In this document: positions 1-8,108 of the stretch, piece after piece | Position numbering within the stretch: the first letter of the stretch is position 1 | How the letters are laid out: each line of letters starts with the position of its first letter | Assembly (NCBI GenBank): GCA_937981305.1 | Contig: CALJPB010000038.1 | Coordinates: 1-24,921 of the forward strand | DNA: 24,921 nt | Reading direction: 5' to 3' | DNA from: an uncultured Selenomonas sp. | GTDB taxonomy: Bacteria; Bacillota; Negativicutes; Selenomonadales; Selenomonadaceae | The notes under the pieces: model-generated | What the model was told of the DNA's origin: nothing | Databases searched by the model: none | The model's input: the letters and a program-made list of their open reading frames with translations, nothing else | Made by a program: the position numbers and the translations under genes

Positions 1-341
1 CGTCGCCCATCCCTGGTTTCTACCCGTACGATGCGCGCAGCATCTCCGTGCGCGCGCCCGTGCCGTGCCACCCCTGCCGCATTCACGAATGCCCGCTCAC
101 GGGTGAGGAGCATATGAAGTGCATGAAGGGGATGCCGCCCGCTCTGATTTTGCAGTACGCCGATCAGATGCTCGCGGAGTGCGGGGAGCAGCCTGCCTAT
201 GCGCTTGCGCCGCCGACAGCGTTCGAGACACGGGTTGTGGAGCGGGTGAACGGCACGTTTGTCCTTGCGCCGAAGGGGGCGGCGGCACGCGTCGTCCGTC
301 CCGTGATGCCCGCAGGTCTGAAAGCACACGGTTTTGACTGA
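1..341 (+). CDS. Glycosyltransferase family 9 (heptosyltransferase-like), C-terminal part
   Basis: This is the 3' end of a gene whose start lies outside the window; whole codons run from position 3 and the frame stays open to the left edge. The visible protein contains the Cys-rich segment PCHPCRIHECP, followed by HMKCMKGMPP and an amphipathic helix ending in QML. That arrangement is typical of the C-terminal lobe of ADP-heptose:LPS heptosyltransferases (GT9, WaaF/WaaC/WaaQ type), which add heptose to the LPS inner core at the cytoplasmic face of the inner membrane. The tail after about residue 75 of the visible part is low in recognisable motifs. The TGA stop lies 31 bases before the rfaE1 start, so the two are probably cotranscribed, and an enzyme that uses ADP-heptose fits the next three genes, which make it. 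The exact acceptor cannot be told. Confidence 0.75.
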   Translation, partial: SPIPGFYPYDARSISVRAPVPCHPCRIHECPLTGEEHMKCMKGMPPALILQYADQMLAECGEQPAYALAPPTAFETRVVERVNGTFVLAPKGAAARVVRPVMPAGLKAHGFD

Positions 342-372
342 TTTCTATTTCCACAAAGATAGGAGCGTTCTC

Positions 373-1371
373 ATGGATATGGCAAAGATCCGCGAAACGG
401 TCGCGGAGAAGAGTGTACGCAGCAACATCCTTGTCGTCGGCGATGTGATGCTGGATAAGTATTACTCGGGCGAGGTCACGCGCATTTCCCCCGAAGCGCC
501 TGTGCCGATCACGCACGTGACGGGGACACACGAAACCCTTGGCGGCGCGGCAAACGTCGCGCACAACCTCGCGCTCCTCGGGACGAATGTCAGCATCGCG
601 GGCTATGTCGGTGAGGATGCGCACTGCAAGAGCCTTCTTGAGAAATTTGCCGCACGCGGCATCGACTATGCGGGGCTCGTCCATACAGACCGCCCGACCA
701 CGACGAAGATCCGCATCATCGGCGGACATCAGCAGATGATGCGCCTCGACTTCGAGGATGCAAGCCCCATCGACGGAGACGATGCACAGCAGTATCTCTC
801 CTATATCGACAAGAAACTGAATGAGAGCATGGACTGCGTCATCATCTCGGACTACGGCAAGGGGGCGTGCACAGAGTTCGCGTGCCAGCACATCATCCGT
901 GCGGCGCACGATCACGGCGTGCCCGTCATCGTCGATCCGAAGGGAGCGCAGTGGCTGAAGTACAAGGGCGCCGACTATATCACGCCGAACATCAAGGAGA
1001 TCAACGAGATCATGCTTGAGCCGATTGCGAACAAGGACTTCGATGTCGAGAAGGCGGCGCGTTATGCAATGCGCAAGTTCGGCATCCGCAACGTCGTTCT
1101 CACGCGTTCGTCGAAGGGGCTGTCGCTGATCCACGGCGAGGAGGTCGTTCACATCCCGACGAAGGCACAGGAGGTCTTTGATGTCTCGGGTGCGGGCGAT
1201 ACGGTGATCGCCGTGTTTGGCCTGGCACTCGCGGGCGGGCTGAAGCCGGCCGACGGCGCGTATCTCGCCAATGTCGCGGCGAGCGTCGTCGTGTCGAAAC
1301 TCGGAACGTATGCGGTCAGCAGAGAGGAACTGCTACAGGTGCTCGACCATCAGGAAGGGGCAAACGGATGA
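373..1371 (+). CDS. rfaE1: D-glycero-beta-D-manno-heptose-7-phosphate kinase (kinase-only RfaE1)
   Basis: Cytoplasmic PfkB/ribokinase-family kinase that phosphorylates D-glycero-D-manno-heptose 7-phosphate at C1 on the way to ADP-L-glycero-D-manno-heptose. The 332-residue product has the RfaE1 N-terminal block VVGDVMLDKYYSGEVTRISP (about residues 21-40), the sugar-binding GGAANVAHN (57-65) and the PfkB signature GAGDT at 273-277, where D276 would be the catalytic base. The length fits the kinase domain alone; the cytidylyltransferase-like half found in fused HldE is absent, so a separate RfaE2 should be encoded elsewhere. I chose ATG 373 because AGGAG at 361-365 sits 7 bases ahead; an upstream in-frame TTG at 334 overlaps the previous gene. 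The stop overlaps the rfaD start (ATGA), implying translational coupling. Confidence 0.93.
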   Translation: MDMAKIRETVAEKSVRSNILVVGDVMLDKYYSGEVTRISPEAPVPITHVTGTHETLGGAANVAHNLALLGTNVSIAGYVGEDAHCKSLLEKFAARGIDYAGLVHTDRPTTTKIRIIGGHQQMMRLDFEDASPIDGDDAQQYLSYIDKKLNESMDCVIISDYGKGACTEFACQHIIRAAHDHGVPVIVDPKGAQWLKYKGADYITPNIKEINEIMLEPIANKDFDVEKAARYAMRKFGIRNVVLTRSSKGLSLIHGEEVVHIPTKAQEVFDVSGAGDTVIAVFGLALAGGLKPADGAYLANVAASVVVSKLGTYAVSREELLQVLDHQEGANG

Positions 1372-2339
1372 TTATCGTCACAGGCGGTGCCGGCTTTATC
1401 GGCAGCAATCTCGTCCACGCGCTCAACGCACGCGGGCACAAGGATATTCTCATCGTCGATGACCTCGGGGACGGTGCGAACTACAAGAACCTGCGCGGCC
1501 TGCACTTCATCGACTATCAGCAGAAGGACGACTTTCTCCACCTCGTCGAGGAGGGGGACTTTGACGGCACGGACATCGACGCGATCTTCCACGAAGGCGC
1601 GTGCTCGGATACGATGGAGTACGATGTCAACTACATGATGAAGGAGAACTACGCCTACTCCAAGGCGCTCCTGCACTTCGCGATGGGGGCGCGCATCCCG
1701 TTCTTCTACGCCTCCTCCGCCTCGACCTACGGCGGCGGCAGGCACGGCTTCACCGAGGGCGGACGCTGCGAGGATGCGCTCAATCCCTATGCGTTCTCCA
1801 AGCTCGCGTTCGACCGCTATGTACGGCAGGTGATCCCTGAGGCACGTAGTCCCATCGTCGGACTGCGGTACTTCAACGTCTACGGACCGCAGGAGCACCA
1901 CAAGGGCAAGATGGCGTCGATCTTCTACCAACTCTATCATCAGATCCTGGAGACGGGGGAGGCTCGTCTCTTTCGCGGGACGGACGGCATTGCGGACGGG
2001 GAGCAGCGGCGCGATTTTGTGTACGTCGGCGACGTGGTGCGCGTGAACCTGCACTTCTTTGAAAACGGCGGCGAGAGCGGTGTCTACAACTGCGGCACGG
2101 GGGCGGCGCACACCTACAACGAGGTGGCTCGTGCGGTCATCGCCGCACTCGGCAGGGGGCGGATCGTCTACCGTGACTTCCCCGAGGTGCTGCGCGGCAA
2201 ATATCAGAACTACACGCAGGCGGACACCACCGCTCTCCGCGCGGCAGGCTGCGATGTCGTCTTTACCCCGATGGAGGAGGCGGTCAGGGAGTACTGCGAC
2301 TTCCTCCGTGCGGGCGGGTATTTTTCGTATGCCGACTAG
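1368..2339 (+). CDS. rfaD: ADP-L-glycero-D-manno-heptose 6-epimerase
   Basis: Short-chain dehydrogenase/reductase-type epimerase that converts ADP-D-glycero-D-manno-heptose to the L-glycero form, the donor for LPS inner-core heptosyltransferases. The 323-residue protein opens with the NADP-binding Rossmann motif TGGAGFIGSN (residues 5-14), has the YASSASTYGG strand with the catalytic Ser/Thr at about 116-120, and the YxxxK pair Y141/K145 in NPYAFSKLAFDRY. The length equals that of known HldD enzymes. ATG 1368 overlaps the rfaE1 stop and gmhB starts inside its last codons, so the three heptose genes are coupled. The sequence RYFNVYGPQEHHKGKMAS matches the usual HldD substrate-binding region. 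I see no sign of damage. Confidence 0.95.
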   Translation: MIIVTGGAGFIGSNLVHALNARGHKDILIVDDLGDGANYKNLRGLHFIDYQQKDDFLHLVEEGDFDGTDIDAIFHEGACSDTMEYDVNYMMKENYAYSKALLHFAMGARIPFFYASSASTYGGGRHGFTEGGRCEDALNPYAFSKLAFDRYVRQVIPEARSPIVGLRYFNVYGPQEHHKGKMASIFYQLYHQILETGEARLFRGTDGIADGEQRRDFVYVGDVVRVNLHFFENGGESGVYNCGTGAAHTYNEVARAVIAALGRGRIVYRDFPEVLRGKYQNYTQADTTALRAAGCDVVFTPMEEAVREYCDFLRAGGYFSYAD

Positions 2340-2862
2340 GGCGATCTTCTTCGACCGTGACGGCACGCTCAATGTCGATGTGGACTACCTCCACGATCCT
2401 GCGGACTTTGTATGGATTGAGGGGGCGATTGAAGCAATCCGCTGGGCGAACGCACACGGCTACCTCGTTATCGTCGTCACGAACCAGAGCGGCATTGCAC
2501 GCGGCTACTACGACGAAGCCGCCGTGCTGCGTCTGCACGACTGGATGAATGCACAGCTGACCAAGTTCGGCGCACACATCGATGCGTTTTATTACTGTCC
2601 CCACCATCCGGAGGCGGCAGTCCCCGCCTACAGGAAGCCGTGTGACTGCCGCAAGCCCGCGCCCGGCATGATCCTCAGAGCCATTGCAGCGCATGGGATC
2701 GACCCCGCCGCCTCGTTTCTCTTTGGCGACGGCGTGCGCGATGTCGCTGCCGCCGAGGCGGCGGGCGTGCGGGGCGTGCGCTATACAGGGGGGAGTCTTT
2801 TGGACTGCGTGCGGGGTGCGGTGGAGTCCGCAGATGGATCTTCGGGGGAGGCGGATGCGTGA
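2329..2862 (+). CDS. gmhB: D-glycero-beta-D-manno-heptose 1,7-bisphosphate 7-phosphatase
   Basis: HAD-superfamily phosphatase that removes the C7 phosphate of heptose 1,7-bisphosphate, the step between RfaE1 kinase and nucleotide activation. The 177-residue protein begins with the nucleophile motif FFDRDGTLN (D9 and D11), then TNQSGIARG (51-59, motif II), the GmhB-type zinc loop with C90, H92, C105 and C107 (YCPHH...KPCDCRKP) and the FGDGVRD metal motif (D134, D138). Length and zinc loop are those of GmhB rather than histidinol phosphatase, and the heptose neighbours support this. ATG 2329 overlaps the last 11 bases of rfaD in another frame. The stop overlaps the next gene as GTGA. Confidence 0.93.
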   Translation: MPTRAIFFDRDGTLNVDVDYLHDPADFVWIEGAIEAIRWANAHGYLVIVVTNQSGIARGYYDEAAVLRLHDWMNAQLTKFGAHIDAFYYCPHHPEAAVPAYRKPCDCRKPAPGMILRAIAAHGIDPAASFLFGDGVRDVAAAEAAGVRGVRYTGGSLLDCVRGAVESADGSSGEADA

Positions 2863-3605
2863 AACTTGCCGTCATTATTCTCACACACAACGAGGAGCGG
2901 CACATTGCAGCGTGCATTGAGAGTGCGGCGTTTGCCGATGAGATTCTCGTGATCGACGATCACAGCACCGACCGCACGGCCGAACTTGCGCGGGCGGCGG
3001 GGGCGCGTGTCATTGCGCGTGCGCTCGCGGGCGATTTCGCCGCGCAGCGGAACTTTGCCCTGACGCAGACGGATGCGGACTGGGTGCTCTATGTGGACGC
3101 GGACGAGCGTGTACAGCCGGAGACGGAGGCGGAGATCGCCCGTATCTTGGCAGAGGATGCGCGTGCCGTATACGAGATCAAGCGGATCAATGTCGCCTTC
3201 GGCCGGCGGATGTACTACGGCGGGCATCGTCCGGACTACTCGCAGCGGCTTTACCCGCGTATGGCTGTGCATTGGGTCGGGCGCATCCATGAGCACGTGG
3301 TGTCCGATCTGCCCATCCGCCGCATGGGCGGCAGTCTCCTGCACTACACCTACACGGACTGGGATCGCTATCTCCTGAAATTCAACCAGTATACGACGCT
3401 GATGGCGGAAAAACGCTATGCGGGCGGCAAGCGGGCATCGTTTCTAAAGATCCTGCTCGATCCGCCGTTTGCCTTTTTTCGCGACTATATCCTGCTGCGC
3501 GGTTTTCTCGACGGGCGGCTCGGGTTTATCCTCGCGATGTTCCACGGTTTCTATACGATGGTGAAGTATGTTAAGCTCTATCACATGGAGACGCAGTCGA
3601 AATAG
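2859..3605 (+). CDS. Glycosyltransferase family 2, LPS core (WaaE/KdtX-like)
   Basis: GT-A fold sugar transferase, probably adding a hexose to the LPS inner core at the cytoplasmic membrane face. The 248-residue product shows the GT2 start AVIILTHNEERHI (4-16), the nucleotide-sugar strand EILVIDDHSTDRT (28-40) and the metal-binding DxD as YVDADERV (D80, D82). The compact length, the AAQRNFAL segment and the C-terminal DYILLRGFLDGRLGF region are those of the WaaE/KdtX subgroup, whose known members are LPS core beta-1,4-glucosyltransferases. Acceptor and donor here are inferred, not shown. It starts with GTG 2859 overlapping the gmhB stop. A 42-base gap without a visible promoter or terminator separates it from the ligase gene. 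Confidence 0.85.
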   Translation: MKLAVIILTHNEERHIAACIESAAFADEILVIDDHSTDRTAELARAAGARVIARALAGDFAAQRNFALTQTDADWVLYVDADERVQPETEAEIARILAEDARAVYEIKRINVAFGRRMYYGGHRPDYSQRLYPRMAVHWVGRIHEHVVSDLPIRRMGGSLLHYTYTDWDRYLLKFNQYTTLMAEKRYAGGKRASFLKILLDPPFAFFRDYILLRGFLDGRLGFILAMFHGFYTMVKYVKLYHMETQSK

Positions 3606-3647
3606 CTCCGTACAGGCGGTGTAGGGCAGAAACTTAGGGGGATTGTC

Positions 3648-4850
3648 ATGCGGCTGAGCGAGGTCGGCATCGAACGGATTCATACATGGGCGTTTTATCT
3701 GCTCGGCGGATTTGCGCTGTTCAGCAATGTTTCCATTGCTGTCGGCAACATCTTTCTCGGGATGCTGACCGCGCTCGTGCTGTTTCGGCTTTGGCGGCGG
3801 CACGACGACTGGCAGGACGCGCTGCCGGACGGGCGCGTCGGGATGGCGCTGCTCATTCTGATGGGCGTGCTCGTCCTCTGTTCCCTTTTTTCGAACGATG
3901 TCTCCTACAGTCTGCGCGTCTTTGGCGACTACTACGGCTACCGCATGATCGCGTTCTATGCCGTGCTGCTGATGATCCGTGAGAAACGGCAGCTCGCGCG
4001 GATCGGCATATGCGTCGCCGTCTCGTTCGTCGTCAACGATCTCGCGATCATCGCTCAGGGGATTGTCTATGGGAATATGCGGGCGGACGGATTTTCGTTT
4101 TCCATGACATCGGGCGGCTTTCTCTCGATGCTGCTCCCCGCGCTTGCCGTGCTCCTCATGAGCGGGCGGCTCGATGCACGGTACCGCATCCCTGCGGCGG
4201 CGATGCTCCTCGTCGGCTGCGCGGCGCTCCTCTTTAACGGGACGCGCGGCGCGTGGGTCGCCGTGCCGATTGACGTGCTTGTCTGTGCGGCGCTTTTGGT
4301 GCGTGACAAGAAAAGGCTGCTCGCGGGCGTGTTGGCGGCGGTGGTCGTATTTGGCACGGTGTTCGCCCTCTCGCCGGCACTCTCCTCGCGCTTTGCCTCG
4401 ATTGGCGATACGAAGATGTCGAGCAACTCCGAGCGGTTTCTGCTCTGGACGAGTGCGGCGCATATGTTCACGGATCATCCCGTGCTCGGCATCGGCTATG
4501 CAGGGTTCGAGGCGGCATATCATGAACAGTACATTTTGCCGGAGGCGACGGAGCCGCGCCTTGGGCACGCACACAGCAATGTCATGCAGATGCTCGGTGA
4601 GTGCGGCGCGGTAGGGCTCGCGGCACTGCTCTTCTGGTGGGGGGCGTGCCTGTCGTACGGCATCCGTGCATGGCGGACGGCGCAGCACATCGCGGGACTG
4701 CTCCTGCCTGCCGTCCTCCTCGGCCTGATCCTCCAAGGACTGACCGAGTACAACATGGGGAACTCCTCTGTGATGAAGCTGCACTGGCTGCTCATGGGGC
4801 TGTGTCTCCAGTGGCTGCGGCTGGATTTGGACGGGCGGAGGATACGGTGA
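3648..4850 (+). CDS. O-antigen ligase family protein (WaaL/Wzy_C type)
   Basis: Polytopic inner-membrane protein, 400 residues, with roughly ten to twelve hydrophobic segments. The Wzy_C-type core includes FNGTRGAWVAV (Arg just after a membrane helix), a periplasmic loop of about 100 residues, and the conserved histidine segment GHAHSNVMQMLGECGAVGL with H307/H309, which in WaaL ligases is needed for activity. Ligases join undecaprenyl-linked O-polysaccharide to the lipid A core on the periplasmic side; polymerases (Wzy) and some other surface-glycan ligases share the fold, so the exact reaction is inferred from the LPS-core neighbours. ATG 3648 follows a G-rich RBS (about 3636-3642). The stop overlaps the next start by GTGA. 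Confidence 0.8.
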   Translation: MRLSEVGIERIHTWAFYLLGGFALFSNVSIAVGNIFLGMLTALVLFRLWRRHDDWQDALPDGRVGMALLILMGVLVLCSLFSNDVSYSLRVFGDYYGYRMIAFYAVLLMIREKRQLARIGICVAVSFVVNDLAIIAQGIVYGNMRADGFSFSMTSGGFLSMLLPALAVLLMSGRLDARYRIPAAAMLLVGCAALLFNGTRGAWVAVPIDVLVCAALLVRDKKRLLAGVLAAVVVFGTVFALSPALSSRFASIGDTKMSSNSERFLLWTSAAHMFTDHPVLGIGYAGFEAAYHEQYILPEATEPRLGHAHSNVMQMLGECGAVGLAALLFWWGACLSYGIRAWRTAQHIAGLLLPAVLLGLILQGLTEYNMGNSSVMKLHWLLMGLCLQWLRLDLDGRRIR

Positions 4851-5968
4851 GAGTTGCGATTCTGGAAACGGTGAAAGCGGATGGCGGGTTTGAACTTGAG
4901 TTCGACCACATCATCATAGAGACGCTGAAGGAGGAGGGGCATGAGCCCATCCTCTTTTTGCCAAGGGATACGGATCTCGGGCGGGACTTCGGCGTGCCTG
5001 TGCGCTATCTGGAGGGTGGGCGCATCGTCAGCTACGATGGTGCGGGGCGGCTCAAAAAGATCTGGCTCTCCGTGCAGCGGGAATACCGGCGCGTGCGATG
5101 GTTCGACGCGATGGCGGAGGCGGTACGGCGGGAGCGGATCGACGCCGTGCTGCTCACAACGGCGACCTATCGCTATCTGCGGGCGCTGAAAAAAAGTGCG
5201 CTGCGCGACAGCCCCGTGCCTGTCTATTTCATCTTCCTCGGTGTGAACCCGCAGGAAATGCCGAAATTCCAAAAGGCGGCGCGGTCGTGTCTGCCATATC
5301 GGAACATCCGGCTGTGCGTGACGACGCTGCGGGACGACTTCGGCGCGGCACGCCCCGCCAACGTGCGCCTCATCGCTCCGCCCGTGATGTCGCTCCCTGT
5401 CACGTGCGAACGGCGGACGGACGCGGTGCTGCGCATCGGGTTCTTCGGACACTATCGCAGGGGGGAGAAAAAGCTCGCGTGGTATCTACGTGCGGCGGAG
5501 GAAGGGCAGTTTGTGCGCCCCGTGCATTTCGTTTTGCAGGCAGCACCGACGACGGCGGCGGATCGCGCGGAGGTGGAGGCACTCGTGGCACGGTATCGGG
5601 AGCATCCGCAGATCACCGTGCTGATGGAAAAGCTGATCGGGGCTTCGTGGTACGCGGCGATTGCCTCCGTGGACGCGCTGTTTCTGCCCTATACGGCGGA
5701 GCGTTACCGCTACAACTGGAGCGCACTCTACTTCACCGCGATCGGCTTTCAAAAACCCGTTCTGACGACCGCCGTGCTGAATCCCGAGATCATGGCGGCG
5801 TTTGACATCGGCAGTGTGATGGACATAGAACGCTATGAGGACTTTTGCGCGGGGATGGAGGACTTTGTCAATCATTTTGCCGCGCGGCAGGGGCTCTATC
5901 GGGAGCAGCTTGCGGCGGCGGCGGCGCGATACAGCAGGGCGAACTTTGTTCGGCATCTGCTGAACTAG
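4847..5968 (+). CDS. Glycosyltransferase, GT-B-like, of unknown specificity
   Basis: The 373-residue product begins MRVAILETVKADGGFELEFD and has a two-lobe look: an N-terminal Rossmann-like half (EEGHEPILFLPRDTD, then RIDAVLLTTATYRYLRAL) and a C-terminal half with IGFFGHYRRGEKK (about 195-207) and the late segment ALYFTAIGFQKPVLTTAVLNPEI, which resembles the donor-binding region of GT4-type enzymes. No classical EX7E can be read with certainty. It is most simply another LPS core or outer-core glycosyltransferase because it sits between the ligase and virK-like genes. GTG 4847 is chosen since GGAGG at 4837-4841 precedes it by 5 bases and it overlaps the ligase stop. A longer upstream reading would cover the ligase gene. 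Confidence 0.65.
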   Translation: MRVAILETVKADGGFELEFDHIIIETLKEEGHEPILFLPRDTDLGRDFGVPVRYLEGGRIVSYDGAGRLKKIWLSVQREYRRVRWFDAMAEAVRRERIDAVLLTTATYRYLRALKKSALRDSPVPVYFIFLGVNPQEMPKFQKAARSCLPYRNIRLCVTTLRDDFGAARPANVRLIAPPVMSLPVTCERRTDAVLRIGFFGHYRRGEKKLAWYLRAAEEGQFVRPVHFVLQAAPTTAADRAEVEALVARYREHPQITVLMEKLIGASWYAAIASVDALFLPYTAERYRYNWSALYFTAIGFQKPVLTTAVLNPEIMAAFDIGSVMDIERYEDFCAGMEDFVNHFAARQGLYREQLAAAAARYSRANFVRHLLN

Positions 5969-5979
5969 GGGGTGGATGG

Positions 5980-6882
5980 ATGCAATCCTTTTATCAACTG
6001 GCGAAACAGATCTATGATATGAACAATCCGCGTGAGGTGCGGCGTGCCGTGATCTTTTGTGCACGTGCATGGCTGCATCGCAGGGAAATGCAGAAACTCG
6101 ACGCATTCTTTCAAAAAGACCCGACCTTGGCACAGCTGGCGGAGATCTATCCCTTTGTCTACGAGCAGCCGACACGTGCCTTTTTCTACAACAAATCCAC
6201 ATTCGATGAGCGCGCACGCATCGTTGAGCAGCATATGCTCTTTCTGTGCGGGAAGCTGCGTGCGGATGTGCTCTTTCCGCTCTATCAGCGGGTCTCCGTA
6301 CCGCTGTGGCAGGGGATCATGTGCATGGGAGAGCAGATGACGGCGGCGCTGTTCTTTGACTACGGGCAGCGCAAGGAGGGACTGCTGTCCGTCATTCTGC
6401 GGCTTGGCGCGGCATCCCTCTATCAGATCATCTTCTGGATTGTGCCGGCAGAGGACGGCGCAAATGCCATGTGGATCGGAGCGATGCAGGGGCCGAACAT
6501 GGAGAATGCACGCGACGTGGTCAAGGCGGCGACCAAGGCGTGTCATACCTATCGGACGAAGAATCTCGTGCTCTACATCGCGCAGGCAGTTGCACGCAGT
6601 CTGGGGATCGGGCGGATCTACGCCGTGACGAACGAGGGCTACTACGCGAACAATCACGTGCGCGTTGATCGAAAGCTCAAGACGGACTTCAGCGCGTTCT
6701 GGCGCGAGGCGGGAGGAACGGATACCGCAGACGCACGGTTCATGGAACTGCCGCTCATCGAGCCGCGCAAGACGATGGAGGAGGTGCCGACGCGCAAGAG
6801 AGCGGTCTATCGGCGCAGGTTCGCCCTGTTGGATGCCATCGACGCGGAGGTCAGTGCGTCCGTCCGCGCCGTTTTACGATGA
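5980..6882 (+). CDS. VirK/YbjX family protein (DUF535)
   Basis: The 300-residue protein carries the signature blocks of DUF535: IGAMQGP (166-172), TKACHTYRTKNLVLYIAQAVA (185-205) and NEGYYANNHVRVDRKLKTDF (218-237). Known members (Shigella VirK, Salmonella/E. coli YbjX) are linked to outer-membrane and LPS remodelling and to virulence or antimicrobial peptide resistance; the biochemical activity is not settled. The fold of the C-terminal half resembles an acyltransferase, but that is inference. There is no signal peptide. ATG 5980 is preceded by a G-rich RBS at 5967-5975, 11 bases after the upstream stop, so it is the last gene of the LPS operon. It ends just before a strong hairpin terminator. 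Confidence 0.85.
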   Translation: MQSFYQLAKQIYDMNNPREVRRAVIFCARAWLHRREMQKLDAFFQKDPTLAQLAEIYPFVYEQPTRAFFYNKSTFDERARIVEQHMLFLCGKLRADVLFPLYQRVSVPLWQGIMCMGEQMTAALFFDYGQRKEGLLSVILRLGAASLYQIIFWIVPAEDGANAMWIGAMQGPNMENARDVVKAATKACHTYRTKNLVLYIAQAVARSLGIGRIYAVTNEGYYANNHVRVDRKLKTDFSAFWREAGGTDTADARFMELPLIEPRKTMEEVPTRKRAVYRRRFALLDAIDAEVSASVRAVLR

Positions 6883-6894
6883 AGAAACGGAAAA

Positions 6895-6933
6895 AACGCC
6901 CGCCGTAGGAGGATTGTTCCCACGGCGGGCGTT
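6895..6933. terminator. Bidirectional intrinsic terminator
   Basis: A perfect 12-bp stem (6895-6906 with 6922-6933, mostly G/C) encloses a 15-base loop. On the minus strand the stem is followed by a run of six T (complement of the A tract at 6891-6896), so it is a strong terminator for the recombinase gene. On the plus strand a weaker, interrupted T-rich stretch follows, which could end the LPS operon. It lies exactly between the two convergent genes. Confidence 0.85.
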
Positions 6934-6945
6934 CGTATTTTCGCG

Positions 6946-8049
6946 TTATTTTTTCTTTGTCGGAGCGGGCGGCTGATACTGCACCGACTCTACCTTTACG
7001 CCCGGGGTGATGCCGCGCGTGTGGCGTTGTTCCATGCGCTCGTGGACGTGGGCGTATTTTGCGGTGACCTTCGGGCTGCGCTGACGCAGGGTCTCCTGTA
7101 CGACGCGCAGATCCTTCGTCTCCTGATAGAGGTTCGTGCCGCAGCTGTGGCGGAAGAGATGGCACGCATAGCCGGGCTGCTTGAGTCCTGCGTCTGTCAG
7201 TGCCCTGTTGATGACGTAGCGGATGCCGACGCGCGTGATGCGTCCCTTCACATTGTTCTGTGCGCAGGAGATGATGGTGGGGGTCAGGCGGCTGACGGGC
7301 GGGATCGCCCCGCGTACCTCCATGTATGCCTTGAGCAGCTGAAACGTCTCCTCGCACGGGTAGATGATCCCTGCGTGTCCCTTTCCTCGGATCTCGATGC
7401 GCCCACGCTGCCAGTCGATGTCCTCGTCTGAGAGGCGCATGACCTCGACGACGCGCAGCCCCTCCACCCCCATGAGGTAGACGATGAGGATGTTGCGCAG
7501 GCGACGCAGTGCGTTCTTGTCCGTCGCAAGCCCCTCGCAGATCTCTCGGATCTGATCGACGGTGAGGTATTTATAGTCCTCGTCAAGATGCTGCGGGTTG
7601 CGCAGCTGCAGGTCGGCGCAGGGGTTCTCGGCGATGAAGGAGAGCCGCTGTGCGACCTTGTAGAACGCGCGGATCGCCGCGCCCTTGATCATGAGCGTCG
7701 CCGCGCTGTAGCCGCGCGTGCGCATATCCTCCATGTAGATGCGGATCTGGTAGTCATGCACATCGCGCAGCGGATGCAGCCCCTGCTCCGCGCACCAGTG
7801 GAGGAACAGACGGATCGCGAGCTCGTACGTGTCGCGTGTGTCCGCCGTGGGTGCGCCGCCTGCGATGTAGCGCGGGAGGTATTCGTGGAAATGTGCGATA
7901 AAGTATTCGGGGGTAATGGCATCCTGCCGCACGTTCATGGCGGGCGCGTTCATGCGCCGCACCGTACCCGGTGTCGTTTCCGTACGCCGCGCAGGAACGC
8001 CCATCGCAGCACTGCCGCCGCTGCGGTAGTTTTCGTTTGTCGCCAACAC
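6946..8049 (-). CDS. Tyrosine-type recombinase/integrase
   Basis: Site-specific recombinase of the XerC/D-phage integrase superfamily. Using the longest reading (GTG at 8049, 367 residues), a SAM-like core-binding domain spans about 45-140 and the catalytic domain about 160-335. Visible active-site residues are R199 (GVEGLRVVEV), K223 (RGKGHAG), H297-x-x-R300 (CHLFRHSCGTNLY) and the nucleophile Y332 (KYAHV). The usual second His/Trp (LGH in most relatives) reads LRQ here, so that position is glutamine or shifted. Start choice is uncertain because no candidate has a good RBS; ATG codons at 8004, 7953 and 7938 are alternatives. It stands alone, with no excisionase or phage genes and no obvious attachment repeats nearby, so a resident recombinase is as likely as a relic of an element. 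Confidence 0.85.
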   Translation of the reverse strand: MLATNENYRSGGSAAMGVPARRTETTPGTVRRMNAPAMNVRQDAITPEYFIAHFHEYLPRYIAGGAPTADTRDTYELAIRLFLHWCAEQGLHPLRDVHDYQIRIYMEDMRTRGYSAATLMIKGAAIRAFYKVAQRLSFIAENPCADLQLRNPQHLDEDYKYLTVDQIREICEGLATDKNALRRLRNILIVYLMGVEGLRVVEVMRLSDEDIDWQRGRIEIRGKGHAGIIYPCEETFQLLKAYMEVRGAIPPVSRLTPTIISCAQNNVKGRITRVGIRYVINRALTDAGLKQPGYACHLFRHSCGTNLYQETKDLRVVQETLRQRSPKVTAKYAHVHERMEQRHTRGITPGVKVESVQYQPPAPTKKK

Positions 8050-8078
8050 AGCACCCGCTTTCGTCTTGTGATGAGGTG

Positions 8079-8108
8079 ATTATAGCACGCGGGGGGCGGC
8101 ATTCGCAA
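8079..8108 (-). promoter_or_regulatory. Candidate promoter for the recombinase gene
   Basis: On the minus strand TTGCGA (8108-8103) and a perfect TATAAT (8084-8079) are 18 bases apart, just upstream of the recombinase start region. The -10 box overlaps the ogt stop codon, so the recombinase could be transcribed independently of ogt. This is based on consensus matching only. Confidence 0.5.

Noticed and set aside
97..1152. Minus-strand open frame of 351 codons opposite rfaE1
   Set aside because: Antisense shadow of a well-conserved kinase gene.
3444..4784. Minus-strand open frame of 446 codons opposite the O-antigen ligase
   Set aside because: The translation is full of charged residues, His and Arg without domain pattern; the plus strand encodes a clear membrane protein.
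6946..8049. Prophage or integrative element around the recombinase
   Set aside because: No tRNA gene, direct-repeat attachment sites, excisionase, replication or structural phage genes are visible on either side.
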